Below, piece after piece: positions 1-8,531 of a stretch of DNA of 22,500 nt. The notes beneath the pieces are model-generated. The model searched no databases. It saw only the letters and a program-made list of their open reading frames with translations, and was not told the DNA's origin. Numbering within the stretch: position 1 is the first letter of the stretch; each line of letters opens with the position of its first letter. The DNA comes from Glandiceps talaboti. Its lineage: Eukaryota > Hemichordata > Enteropneusta > Spengelidae. The DNA is taken from NCBI RefSeq assembly GCF_964340395.1, contig NC_135567.1:9634484-9656983 (forward strand), written 5' to 3'. A program made the translations under genes and the position numbers.

Positions 1-343
1 CCTTACAGTGACTTTCCCGGGACTCATGTCCAGACAAACGTTCATAACTCTTTTCAGAGACATTTGCAATTTGTAAAAAATGACTTTCTTGGGTCACCTG
101 GGCTAAGAGGTGTAATTAAAACAAAGCCAGTCTCGTCTTTGTGCCGTTGAGGGGGTATAACCTACAAGTCCAGACATGACGTCACTAATTTGCATACCGA
201 TACTTATTGTTGTTGACAACCAATCATCGCTCATAATTCACGTCTCTGACCTCTGCCTGACCTGAATGACATGAGCTGGTGACCTGATACATATTTATGC
301 GAATATGTCCGCCTGCATTTTATTGCGTTTTGGTGTACATATG
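1..343. other. Left flank, no gene recognised
   Basis: I see no exon or repeat I can name here. A full cAMP-response-type palindrome TGACGTCA is at 177-184, an octamer ATTTGCAT at 188-195 and a CCAAT-type ACCAATCA near 219-226. These could be chance matches or a regulatory cluster. If the minus-strand opsin gene continues to the left, this is intron. Confidence 0.4.
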
Positions 344-347
344 TAAT
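344..347. repeat. Left 4-bp target-site duplication (TAAT)
   Basis: TAAT directly precedes the left LTR and recurs at 7694-7697 directly after the right LTR. This is the 4-bp duplication expected from a Ty3/gypsy-type integrase. Confidence 0.85.
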
Positions 348-377
348 TGTAACCTACTCCATTTTTCACTTTTTGAG

Positions 378-383
378 TATAAG
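378..383 (+). promoter_or_regulatory. Possible TATA box of the LTR promoter
   Basis: TATAAG in the first tenth of the LTR, with an initiator-like TCAGTAC near 422. The same pair occurs in the 3' LTR (TATAAG at 7401-7406). The spacing of about 44 bp is longer than the usual 30, so the start site is not fixed. Confidence 0.35.
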
Positions 384-518
384 GTTTAGTTGTTATTAAG
401 TATACATGTGTCAAGTATTGCTCAGTACAAGCCTGTAACGGAGGGTTGTGTGACGCCACCAGGTGACAGGGTGGGAGAGGACAACCACGCGTGGGGTCTT
501 GCTACGTCAGCAGATTCC

Positions 519-524
519 ATTAAA
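519..524 (+). promoter_or_regulatory. Polyadenylation-type hexamer ATTAAA in LTR
   Basis: The only close match to AATAAA in the LTR. The functional copy for the element RNA would be the one in the 3' LTR at 7542-7547. Confidence 0.4.
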
Positions 525-675
525 CTATTTCTTGAGTGAACGGAGAAACTTTGTTCTCTGCCTGTTATTTGTATTTCCCTCAAGATTTGCCGTAGAATGG
601 TTTCTCATCCATCCTACATTAAGTAACAACTCTCTACTTCATTCACAGAGTTCTCTTTAAACTGGTTACATAATT

Positions 676-693
676 TGGCGCCCAACGTGGGGC
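676..693 (+). promoter_or_regulatory. Primer binding site, tRNA-Lys type
   Basis: Starts with TGG five bases after the LTR. Its 18 bases are the complement of the 3' end of animal tRNA-Lys(CUU) including CCA, as I recall that tRNA sequence. The short spacer and TGG start are standard for minus-strand priming. Confidence 0.85.
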
Positions 694-1185
694 CCTAATG
701 CTAAAGTATAGACAAGATACTTAAGCTGATGGTGCCTCGATACAGACTGTTGTTAGTTAACTGGAGAACTGGAAGTTTGAATGGTCTATATTAGCAGTAC
801 TCCTTTGCTGATGTGTAAAGCCTGCTGCTACTGACCAAGTGATACTTGCATGGTAACCCAGATTCCTATTTTGTGGAGCTGTATTTTGTGGAGCTGTATT
901 ACCACTACGCTGGAGCTAGAAGACCAAAAGCTGACGTGATCAAGAAGTCCTGTATCTTTTTAGCTGTTTGTAGCTGAATACTGTGTTAATATTATCAAAT
1001 TTAAAAAGGACCCTGATAAATAGTGACACAGATTTGAACCCTTGCTGCATTTACAACATTGATATAGATTTCTTAGTCATCTAGTGTATGTACAATAATT
1101 TTGGTTGAAGTTTGATGTGTAATATTTTTTTCTTTGCTACATTTCACCCTTTTGTATAACATTTCAATCATAAGTAAAACTAAAC
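694..1185 (+). other. Untranslated leader of the retrotransposon
   Basis: About 490 bp between primer site and gag. It holds several short upstream ATGs, no long frame, and a 15-bp unit repeated in tandem at 867-896. Packaging signals would be expected here but none can be identified by eye. Confidence 0.6.
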
Positions 1186-2751
1186 ATGGATACACCACCA
1201 TGTACACCTAGTCATAACCCAATAGACAGTACAGTTTTCATTAAGGGTATTGCTATTAGTGCAACCTCTCAGCAACTGAGAGATTTTTGTTCATCTGCTG
1301 GGGAAGTTGTTAGAATAGAAAGACCATTTGACCCAGAGTTATCATGTAGTAGAGATTATGCATTTTGTCAATTCATTGATATTGCAACAGCGAAAACTGC
1401 TCTTGGAATATTGGGTGGTAAAATGTTTATGGATAAGCAAGTCGAAGTGTCAGTTGTCCCATCAAACATGAAGGATGAACTTAGGTATTGTATGTCTCCT
1501 ATGTATGTTACAAGCCCACTCATGATGCCTAGTTATAGACGTAAAACCAAGTCTGTTATAGGACCTAGCATGTCTACACCTACATTAGACTATGATAATG
1601 TAGTAAGTCAAGCAGATCTCGATCATATGATATCTATAGTAAGAAAAGCAGGTCATGATGTCACTCCATTGCACAACAATCCCAGTGGTACTTCGAGTAA
1701 AACAGGATACAGTGGCCCATCAGTGACATGTCCAATGTCTTCTGATCAGTCAAGTGTTATGTTACCTGCATCATTGTTTCAACCACCACGGATTGTCACA
1801 TTTTCGGGTGATCCTAAAAACAAGGGTGATTCTGATTTTGAGGCATGGAAGTATGAAGTTGACTGTCTTCTGAGAGATGGATCCCATAGCAGAGAAATTC
1901 TTACGACGGCTGTCAGAAAGTCATTGCGTGGAGAGGCCAGTAAAATAGTCATGCACATGGGTGTTGATACATCAATAGAGGCAATTGTAGAGAAACTAGT
2001 TGGTATCTATGGAGTGGTAGAATCTGGAGCTTCTCTCTTGCAGCAGTTCTACAACAGCAAACAAGAGGAAAGAGAAAGTGTAGCTGCATATGGTTGTCGT
2101 ATGGAAGTAGCTATCAATAAAGCCAGAGAAAGAGGTGGATTAGCTGCACCAGCTGTAGATGAAGCATTAAAGACTGTCTTCTGGAAGGGTTTATTTAGTG
2201 AGCAGATTAAGAATGTAGCAAGACATAGGTATGACCAAGCCAAGACTTTCGATGAATTACTTCGCATCACAAGAGTGGCTGAACAGGAAGTAAGAGAATC
2301 TGCCATTTATTCTCAGCCGCACAGATCAGGCATTACTCACCAGTCTTCAGTTCCTGAGCAGTCTAATGTGACAAAGGTAGCTGATCCCATGGTAAAAGAA
2401 TTACAACAGAGTGTACAGTTATTGACAGCCAAATTGGCAGAGTTAGAGAAAAGAGAGGTACCAACTACAGTGGATGGTCAACAACAGCTGACAGAGTATA
2501 CAGATGGTGGACGAGGAAGGGGAAGAACCAGAACAACTTCACAACGGTCACCTCGTGCACAACAGAGAAGTCCTGAAGAAGCAGGTCGTGTTCATGGTAA
2601 TATTCGCTGCTTCAAGTGTGGTCAAGATGGTCACATAGCAAGAGGCTGTAGAAACCTTAAAGCTGATAACAACCAGTCAACCACTACTGATAGTACTGCC
2701 AGTACTGAATCTTTAAACACCCACGTGCCTCCACTAGTGGGCAAGTGGTAG
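1186..2751 (+). CDS. Gag: RRM-like domain, PNMA-like capsid, CCHC zinc knuckle
   Basis: 521 residues; forms the retrotransposon particle and binds its RNA. The start ATG has a good context (AAACATGG). Domains in order: an RRM-like fold at about 15-92, with RNP2 VFIKGI at 17-22 and RNP1 RDYAFCQF at 56-63; a linker to about 195; a capsid region at about 200-395 opening with RIVTFSG and containing SLRGEA and YGVVESG, a pattern that resembles vertebrate PNMA and PNMA-like proteins; a predicted coiled coil at about 399-424; an Arg/Gly-rich stretch; a knuckle C475-X2-C478-X4-H483-X4-C488. The last ten codons follow the -1 slippery site, so most ribosomes end here and a minority continue into Pol. 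RRM-like N-termini are known in PNMA proteins and in some LINE ORF1 proteins; a canonical one in a Ty3/gypsy Gag is unusual. Gag identity is near certain; the PNMA link is by eye. Confidence 0.95.
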   Translation: MDTPPCTPSHNPIDSTVFIKGIAISATSQQLRDFCSSAGEVVRIERPFDPELSCSRDYAFCQFIDIATAKTALGILGGKMFMDKQVEVSVVPSNMKDELRYCMSPMYVTSPLMMPSYRRKTKSVIGPSMSTPTLDYDNVVSQADLDHMISIVRKAGHDVTPLHNNPSGTSSKTGYSGPSVTCPMSSDQSSVMLPASLFQPPRIVTFSGDPKNKGDSDFEAWKYEVDCLLRDGSHSREILTTAVRKSLRGEASKIVMHMGVDTSIEAIVEKLVGIYGVVESGASLLQQFYNSKQEERESVAAYGCRMEVAINKARERGGLAAPAVDEALKTVFWKGLFSEQIKNVARHRYDQAKTFDELLRITRVAEQEVRESAIYSQPHRSGITHQSSVPEQSNVTKVADPMVKELQQSVQLLTAKLAELEKREVPTTVDGQQQLTEYTDGGRGRGRTRTTSQRSPRAQQRSPEEAGRVHGNIRCFKCGQDGHIARGCRNLKADNNQSTTTDSTASTESLNTHVPPLVGKW

Positions 2752-2755
2752 GCAC
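2712..2755 (+). promoter_or_regulatory. Programmed -1 ribosomal frameshift signal between gag and pol
   Basis: Slippery heptamer T TTA AAC at 2712-2718, with TTA and AAC exactly in the gag frame. The Pol frame is open from 2709, just ahead of it. After a 6-nt spacer, GTGCCTCCAC (2725-2734) can pair with 2745-2755, leaving one bulged T and a 10-nt loop, so the gag stop (2749-2751) lies in the 3' arm. Loop bases GGGC (2739-2742) could pair with GCCC (2769-2772) as a pseudoknot. Heptamer, spacer and stem match the standard design of -1 signals. Confidence 0.88.
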
Positions 2756-5700
2756 TAGAGTCAAGAAAGCCCGAAACAGCATCATTGTACATAGTCAGTC
2801 CGTCCTTGATCGTATTGTTGGAGATCCTAATGAGGAAGATGCTGTCATAAATGGAGTTCATTGTCGCAGTTTGATTGACACAGGATCACAAGTAACAACT
2901 GTTAGTGAGTCATTCTATAAGACACATCTTTCATCATCATGCTCCATTCAGCCTATTGAAGATTTGTTAACAATTACAGGTGCACAGGGACAGACAGTCA
3001 CATTTCTTGGTTATATTGAAGTAAACATTTCTTTTCCAAGCAGGATCTTTGGTACGGCTGATGGAATGGATGTCCTGGTATTAGTTGTTCTTGATACAGC
3101 ATACAATAGGGAAGTTCCCCTCTGTGTTGGTACAAATCTTATCAACTATTGCCGGAGACAGACCAAACAGTATAAAAAGTCAAAGAATGTACAGAGTTTG
3201 AGAATATCAGCTGCTGTTCAAGCTGCATATAACCATCTAGATGCCAGAGAAAAGTTCTGTGGTGAAAATGGCAAGATTGGAATAGCACGAGCCCAGTTGC
3301 GTAGACCAGTCCAGATAGAACCAAACACTATTGTGAACCTGGTTGGTAAGACAAAACCTGGACCAAAGGGTGATGAGTACCTGGTTACTTGTGAGGCTAC
3401 CAAAAGAAGATTTTCTGGTAATTTAATTGTCAGCCCTTTGGCAACAAAGTTGCAGTGTAATGGTAGAAAAAGTAGATTGCCAGTGCAGGTGCAGAATCTG
3501 TCAACCAAGGCAGTGACTATTCGTCCTGGTGATGTACTTGGTGAAGTGAGTGCCGTGACTTGGGTTGGATCACCAAACAACTACCAACAGTTAGCAACAG
3601 CTACTCCTACTAGTGAAGTGAACACATCTGACTCTTTGTTGCCAGAGATAGATCTGAGTAAGTCTCCACTTACTACATCACAGTGTAAACAAGTCCAAGA
3701 TTTACTTGCTCGTAAGTCTGAGATATTCTCCAAACATGACAATGATCTTGGTTTCTGTACAGCTGTGCAACACAGGATTCCTTTGACTGATGACAAACCT
3801 GTATGTGAGAGACATCGACGTCTACCCCCTGCTATGTATGATGAAGTCAGATCTCTCCTTGAAGGCATGTTGGCATGTGGAGCTATTCGTGAGTCGCATA
3901 GTCCATGGGCAGCACCCATAGTGTTGGTCAAGAAAAAAGATGGGTCTACTCGCATGTGTATTGATTACAGAAAACTAAATGCTAAGACCATTAGAGACTC
4001 TTATGCTATCCCACGAATAGAGGACAGTTTGGAAGCCTTGAAGGGAGCAAAATGGTTCTCGTGTATTGATTTGAAAAGTGGATACTGGCAGATTGGTATG
4101 GCGGATGATGACAAATCCAAAACAGCTTTTACGACACCATTTGGTCACTATGAGTGCAACAGGATGCCTTTTGGTTTGACCAATGCTCCCAGTACTTTCC
4201 AGAGGCTCATGGAGAAGTGTATGGGAAATTATAATTTCAAAATATGTCTTGTTTATTTGGACGATGTAATTATCTTTTCATCTACTTTTGAGGAACACTT
4301 GGAGAGGCTTGAAGCAGTCTTTGACCGTTTACAACAGTATGGCTTGAAAGTGAAAGCTTCCAAATGTCAGTTTTTCCAAAGCAAAGTCAAGTATCTTGGA
4401 CATGTGGTGTCAGCTGATGGTGTGCAGACAGACCCTGACAAGATTGAAGCACTGAAGTCCTGGCCTGTACCCAAGAATGTAGATCAGTTGAGGTCCTTCC
4501 TTGGATTTGCTGGGTATTATAGGAGATTTGTAAAAGGGTTTTCCCATATCGCTAGACCACTTAACGACCTGACTGTTGGTATGCCATCAAAAAGGAAGAA
4601 AGGACAGAAGAAGACTACGAAGCCAGCAAAGCCACCAGAGTTCATTTGGACTGACCAGTGTCAAAGGGCATTTGATACCATCATTGAGAAGTTGTCTAAC
4701 CCACCTATTCTGGCTTATGCAGACTATCATCTACCCTTTGAGCTGCACACTGATGCTAGCTATGATGGTCTTGGAGCGGTTCTATATCAGGAACAGGAGG
4801 GTAAGAAACGAGTGATTGCCTATGCCAGCCGAGGACTATCACGCAGTGAACGAAACTACCCTGCTCACAAGCTGGAATTTCTTGCACTTAAGTGGGCTGT
4901 GACGGAGAAGTTCCATGACTATTTATATGGAAACCATTTTAAGGTAATTACTGACAACAACCCTTTGACATATGTAACCACCAGTGCCAAGTTAGATGCC
5001 ACCGGTCACCGATGGCTTGCAGCACTTTCCACATACAACTTCAGCCTAGCATATCGTCCAGGTTCTCAGAATGCAGATGCAGATGGTCTTTCACGCAGAC
5101 CGCACAATGGAAATAATGATGATGGACCCAGTGACCATGTGAGACAGTTCATGGAACGGATGGAGGCTAAAAGCAATGGAATGTCATCAGAGTGTGTTGA
5201 AGCAGTATGCCAGTCTTACCTAGCCAAGACGTCTATTCCATTGGTAGAGTCTGTAAGTGTGAGTGCAACGGCAATTCCTAATACACTAGACAAAGCACCA
5301 CCTTTGCCAGGGAGTGAGTCATTGCCTACACTGACCAAGGAGGAATGGATAGCTGCTCAACAAAGAGATCCAAGTATCCAACGTGTTGTTATCCTGAAAC
5401 AGGAAGGAGAGTCTCTATCTCGTACTAAGAGACAGAATGAAAGTGTTGAGGTACAACGTTTATTACATGAATGGGATAAACTATGCTTTAGGAATGGTGT
5501 GCTGTACAGAAGTCGAACTGTGCACAAGGGAACCAAATCCTACCAGTTGGTACTACCTAGGCAGTACAGGGAAATGGTTTTAAGAGGTGTTCATGACGAG
5601 ATAGGTCATCTTGGTAAAGAACGCACCTTAGACTTGGTAAGAGCTAGATTCTTTTGGCCATACATGTCACGTGATGTTGATGTCAAGATTAAGACTTGTG

Positions 5701-7304
5701 AGAGATGCACAAGAAGGAAGATACCACCAGGTACCAGAATTGCTGCCCCGTTGGTTTCCATCAAGACCAGTCAGCCCATGGAATTGGTGTGCATGGATTA
5801 TTTGACACTGGAGGAGAGTAAAGGTGGTATATCAAACATCTTAGTCATAACAGATCATTTTACACTTTATGCGGTTGCCATCCCCACCAGTAACCAAACA
5901 GCACAGACTACAGCAAAGCATCTGTTTGATAATTTCATGGTTCACTACGGTTTTCCAGCCAGACTTCATTCTGACCAGGGTCGTAATTTCGAATCAGAGG
6001 TCATTCAGCAGCTATGTAGGATAACTGGAGTGCAGAAGTCTAGAACAACCCCGTATCATCCCCAGGGTAATGGGCAGACCGAACGTTTCAACAGGACGCT
6101 TCTGGATATGCTTGGTACACTCAGTGAACAACAGAAGAAGGACTGGAAGTCATATGTGAGTTCTCTTGTACATGCGTATAATTGTACTAGAAATGATTCT
6201 ACACATTTTTCACCATACTATTTGATGTTTGGTCGTCACCCTAGACTACCCATAGATGTTTATCTGGGATTGGAGCCTGCAGACAGTATAGAAAACACAC
6301 ATCATGACTATGCAGCCTTGTTAAGAGATCGTCTGGATTATGCCTATGGTCTAGCATCGGAGGAGTCAACTAGAAAGTCTAAAGATAACAAACGGAGATA
6401 TGACTGCAAGGTTCGTGATTCAGTTCTAGAGCTGGGTGATAGAGTGCTAGTGAAAAATGTCAACATCCGAGGTAAGCACAAGATAGCAGATCGATGGGAG
6501 AAAGATGTATTCACTGTCATCAACAAACCTAATCCTGACATACCAGTGTATGTAGTTCGCCCTGAAACAGGTTCCGGTCGAGAGAGGACACTCCATCGCA
6601 ATTTGCTGCTACCATGCTTTTCTCTGCCGAGACCACCAGACATGAAACCAGCCATTTCCAAAGAAACTGTTGGAACCAGATCAAGAATAAAGACAAGAAG
6701 CTACAAAGCAAGTGACAATAGCAGTGATGATGATAGTTCTGATAGCTGTGAAGATATTGATTTTGTACGTGTATCTACTAAGTGTAAACCACATGATGTG
6801 AGTTCCCATAAACACAAGCAATTGTGTGAAGAAGAGAAGATAGAGATCTTAGGTGAAGTAAATCCTAGTAATGTATCTATACGACGCATTGATGAAACTA
6901 TTCCTATGGAAGATGTTGAGACACCTTCTGTGACATTCGTTGTGGAGAAAGAGATTCCAACGTCTACAGTGGAAACATCTGTGCAGGATATTACTGCAGA
7001 AGTGGTGACGTCTCCAATTCCAGATGCACAGGAAGAGGCTCAACCTGATTGTAGTGTTTATGTTGAAAAGGAAGTACAAGAAGAACCCAACAAGGAACCA
7101 GAAAGAGAACCCTTACGACGATCAAAAAGAACGATTAAACCACCTGATCGCCTTAATTTAACCCAGATTTGTGTGAAACCAGATTGGATGGTGAAAGCAG
7201 ACTACTTGTCATCTCTAGACTTGTCATCTCTAACACAAGATTTAGGTGAAGAGTCAAAGCATAATGTTTGTAGTGCTATCATTAGTATTGTTTCCAATGG
7301 CTAA
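2718..7304 (+). CDS. Pol: aspartic protease, reverse transcriptase, RNase H, integrase
   Basis: Supplies the enzymes for particle maturation, cDNA synthesis and integration. It has no ATG start; translation enters from Gag by -1 frameshift. Residues are counted from the codon at 2745, giving 1,519. Protease: LIDTGS with D45. RT: about 343-600, with D442 in CIDLKSG and YLDD at 504-507. RNase H: D670, E711, D737 and D778 or D780, ending in ADGLS. Integrase: H950-X4-H955-X29-C985-X2-C988 zinc domain, then catalytic D1018, D1077 and E1113 with the D35E spacing; a GPY/F-like module follows at about 1228-1285. A tail of about 235 residues is rich in Glu and Ser and ends near a basic RRSKRTIKPPDRL motif. 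All catalytic residues I looked for are present and the frame is unbroken. No chromodomain or envelope is seen. Confidence 0.97.
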   Translation, partial: HPRASTSGQVVGTRVKKARNSIIVHSQSVLDRIVGDPNEEDAVINGVHCRSLIDTGSQVTTVSESFYKTHLSSSCSIQPIEDLLTITGAQGQTVTFLGYIEVNISFPSRIFGTADGMDVLVLVVLDTAYNREVPLCVGTNLINYCRRQTKQYKKSKNVQSLRISAAVQAAYNHLDAREKFCGENGKIGIARAQLRRPVQIEPNTIVNLVGKTKPGPKGDEYLVTCEATKRRFSGNLIVSPLATKLQCNGRKSRLPVQVQNLSTKAVTIRPGDVLGEVSAVTWVGSPNNYQQLATATPTSEVNTSDSLLPEIDLSKSPLTTSQCKQVQDLLARKSEIFSKHDNDLGFCTAVQHRIPLTDDKPVCERHRRLPPAMYDEVRSLLEGMLACGAIRESHSPWAAPIVLVKKKDGSTRMCIDYRKLNAKTIRDSYAIPRIEDSLEALKGAKWFSCIDLKSGYWQIGMADDDKSKTAFTTPFGHYECNRMPFGLTNAPSTFQRLMEKCMGNYNFKICLVYLDDVIIFSSTFEEHLERLEAVFDRLQQYGLKVKASKCQFFQSKVKYLGHVVSADGVQTDPDKIEALKSWPVPKNVDQLRSFLGFAGYYRRFVKGFSHIARPLNDLTVGMPSKRKKGQKKTTKPAKPPEFIWTDQCQRAFDTIIEKLSNPPILAYADYHLPFELHTDASYDGLGAVLYQEQEGKKRVIAYASRGLSRSERNYPAHKLEFLALKWAVTEKFHDYLYGNHFKVITDNNPLTYVTTSAKLDATGHRWLAALSTYNFSLAYRPGSQNADADGLSRRPHNGNNDDGPSDHVRQFMERMEAKSNGMSSECVEAVCQSYLAKTSIPLVESVSVSATAIPNTLDKAPPLPGSESLPTLTKEEWIAAQQRDPSIQRVVILKQEGESLSRTKRQNESVEVQRLLHEWDKLCFRNGVLYRSRTVHKGTKSYQLVLPRQYREMVLRGVHDEIGHLGKERTLDLVRARFFWPYMSRDVDVKIKTCERCTRRKIPPGTRIAAPLVSIKTSQPMELVCMDYLTLEESKGGISNILVITDHFTLYAVAIPTSNQTAQTTAKHLFDNFMVHYGFPARLHSDQGRNFESEVIQQLCRITGVQKSRTTPYHPQGNGQTERFNRTLLDMLGTLSEQQKKDWKSYVSSLVHAYNCTRNDSTHFSPYYLMFGRHPRLPIDVYLGLEPADSIENTHHDYAALLRDRLDYAYGLASEESTRKSKDNKRRYDCKVRDSVLELGDRVLVKNVNIRGKHKIADRWEKDVFTVINKPNPDIPVYVVRPETGSGRERTLHRNLLLPCFSLPRPPDMKPAISKETVGTRSRIKTRSYKASDNSSDDDSSDSCEDIDFVRVSTKCKPHDVSSHKHKQLCEEEKIEILGEVNPSNVSIRRIDETIPMEDVETPSVTFVVEKEIPTSTVETSVQDITAEVVTSPIPDAQEEAQPDCSVYVEKEVQEEPNKEPEREPLRRSKRTIKPPDRLNLTQICVKPDWMVKADYLSSLDLSSLTQDLGEESKHNVCSAIISIVSNG

Positions 7305-7357
7305 TCATTGTATGTGATGTACACCATTGTAAGTGAATGTCGGGACGCCATTCCATT

Positions 7358-7370
7358 AAGAGGGGGAGGG
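7358..7370 (+). promoter_or_regulatory. Polypurine tract
   Basis: Thirteen purines, AAGAGGGGGAGGG, directly abut the 3' LTR. This is the plus-strand priming site. Confidence 0.92.
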
Positions 7371-7693
7371 TGTAACCTACTCCATTTTTCACTTTTTGAG
7401 TATAAGGTTTAGTTGTTATTAAGTATACATGTGTCAAGTATTGCTCAGTACAAGCCTGTAACGGAGGGTTGTGTGACGCCACCAGGTGACAGGGTGGGAG
7501 AGGACAACCACGCGTGGGGTCTTGCTACGTCAGCAGATTCCATTAAACTATTTCTTGAGTGAACGGAGAAACTTTGTTCTCTGCCTGTTATTTGTATTTC
7601 CCTCAAGATTTGCCGTAGAATGGTTTCTCATCCATCCTACACTAAGTAACAACTCTCTACTTCATTCACAGAGTTCTCTTTAAACTGGTTACA
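7371..7693 (+). repeat. 3' LTR
   Basis: 323 bp with the same TGTAAC/GTTACA ends as the 5' LTR and one difference (C at 7642). Carries ATTAAA at 7542-7547, which would direct 3' processing of the element RNA. Confidence 0.97.
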
Positions 7694-7697
7694 TAAT
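7694..7697. repeat. Right 4-bp target-site duplication (TAAT)
   Basis: Matches 344-347. The next bases lead after only four nucleotides into a hairpin element, so the target lay at the edge of that element. Confidence 0.85.
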
Positions 7698-7701
7698 AAT
7701 A

Positions 7702-7887
7702 ACAGAACCCCATGACCTCGCAATGGACGGTAGGGCATACAGAAGTTATTTTCACTCGTGATTCGGTTTATTCTGCTGTATTTTCACTCGCTATCGCTCG
7801 TGAAAATACGCGGCAGAATAAACCGACTCACTCGTGAAATTAACTTCTGTATGCCCTACCGTCCATTGCGAGGCCATGGGGTTCTGT
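7702..7887. mobile_element. Hairpin (fold-back) MITE
   Basis: A 186-bp near-palindrome. The arms of about 88-90 bp begin ACAGAACCCCATG and end CATGGGGTTCTGT, match at roughly nine positions in ten, and meet at a short loop near 7795. No coding sequence. A target duplication is not clear; flanks are AT-rich. Likely a non-autonomous DNA element. Confidence 0.8.
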
Positions 7888-8514
7888 CATAGTACTATAC
7901 GAGGTAAGATTTTATTCAAAAATACAACAGAGCAGTATGGCAGTGGGTATGGGAGGGTTGTTGCCCCTTCCCGGCCCTACAAAGTTTTGAAATGTAAGAA
8001 CTAAAAGAGTGCTATCTGGTGATATTTTAACATGTCAAGGTACTAGCAATACCCTTTCCTGGTCAAAATTAAAATTTGAATTCAGAAAACTAACACCGAG
8101 AAAATTTCCAAGGTATGTTGTTGCATGCCATACCATTTAAAATTATTTTATCATTATGAAAACTTACAATATTCAAGGGACTAAGACAGGTCAGTATTCT
8201 TAGTAATTTGATTTGATAGCAGTGTTCCATTCAGCATTTGCCAACAATTACCATTGCCGGATGATAAACTTTTAAAAGTTTAGGTGCCACCGCCACCAGA
8301 GCCCTAAACACATGTACCTGGGAATATTGCATTTGTAGTTAGTTTCTGCACTTGCAGCACAAACTTTTTTTAGCGGACCCTAGAAACAATTTTTTTTTTC
8401 GGTATTGAGTTGGACAGCAAAAATGTTTTTTCCCTACTTTTGGCCTGAAATAATTTTTTTCTCGAAAATCCTTCACCTCCCCTAAATAAAATGGTTTACA
8501 TTCACACATCATGG
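7888..8514. other. No gene recognised
   Basis: AT-rich sequence with T-runs near 8365-8400 and 8453. I found no exon on either strand that continues the opsin gene, and no repeat I can name. Confidence 0.5.
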
Positions 8515-8531
8515 AGTCATGATGTGTGAAT
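8500..8531. repeat. Perfect 13-bp inverted repeat at the SINE start
   Basis: Arms 8500-8512 and 8519-8531 (ATTCACACATCAT and its complement) with a 6-nt loop. The right arm is SINE head sequence; the left arm is flank, since the second SINE copy lacks it. Confidence 0.6.

Larger units (their letters stand above)
348..670 (+). repeat. 5' LTR
   Basis: 323 bp, beginning TGTAAC and ending GTTACA, a perfect 6-bp terminal inverted repeat. It contains a TATA-like TATAAG at 378-383 and an ATTAAA polyadenylation-type hexamer at 519-524. It differs from the 3' LTR only at 619 (T here, C at 7642). Confidence 0.97.
348..7693 (+). mobile_element. Complete Ty3/gypsy-type LTR retrotransposon with RRM/PNMA-like Gag
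   Basis: Element of 7,346 bp with every expected part in order: 5' LTR, primer site, leader, gag, pol in the -1 frame, polypurine tract, 3' LTR, and TAAT duplications outside. Pol order is protease, RT, RNase H, integrase, which defines the Ty3/gypsy (Metaviridae) arrangement. The LTRs differ at one of 323 positions and neither frame has a stop or frameshift lesion, so the insertion looks recent and possibly autonomous. No envelope-like frame and no chromodomain were seen. It lies antisense to the opsin exons to its right. The RRM-like N-terminus of Gag and the resemblance of its capsid to PNMA proteins are the unusual features; the lineage assignment is by eye. Confidence 0.97.

Noticed and set aside
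463-660. 65-codon frame in the LTR, repeated at 7486-7683
   Set aside because: It lies wholly inside the LTR and recurs only because the LTRs are identical; no domain or start context supports it.
2720-2755. H-type pseudoknot using CCCAC 2720-2724 with GTGGG 2737-2741
   Set aside because: Loop 1 would have no nucleotides across a 10-bp second stem, which is sterically unlikely; the simple stem with a possible downstream pairing is preferred.
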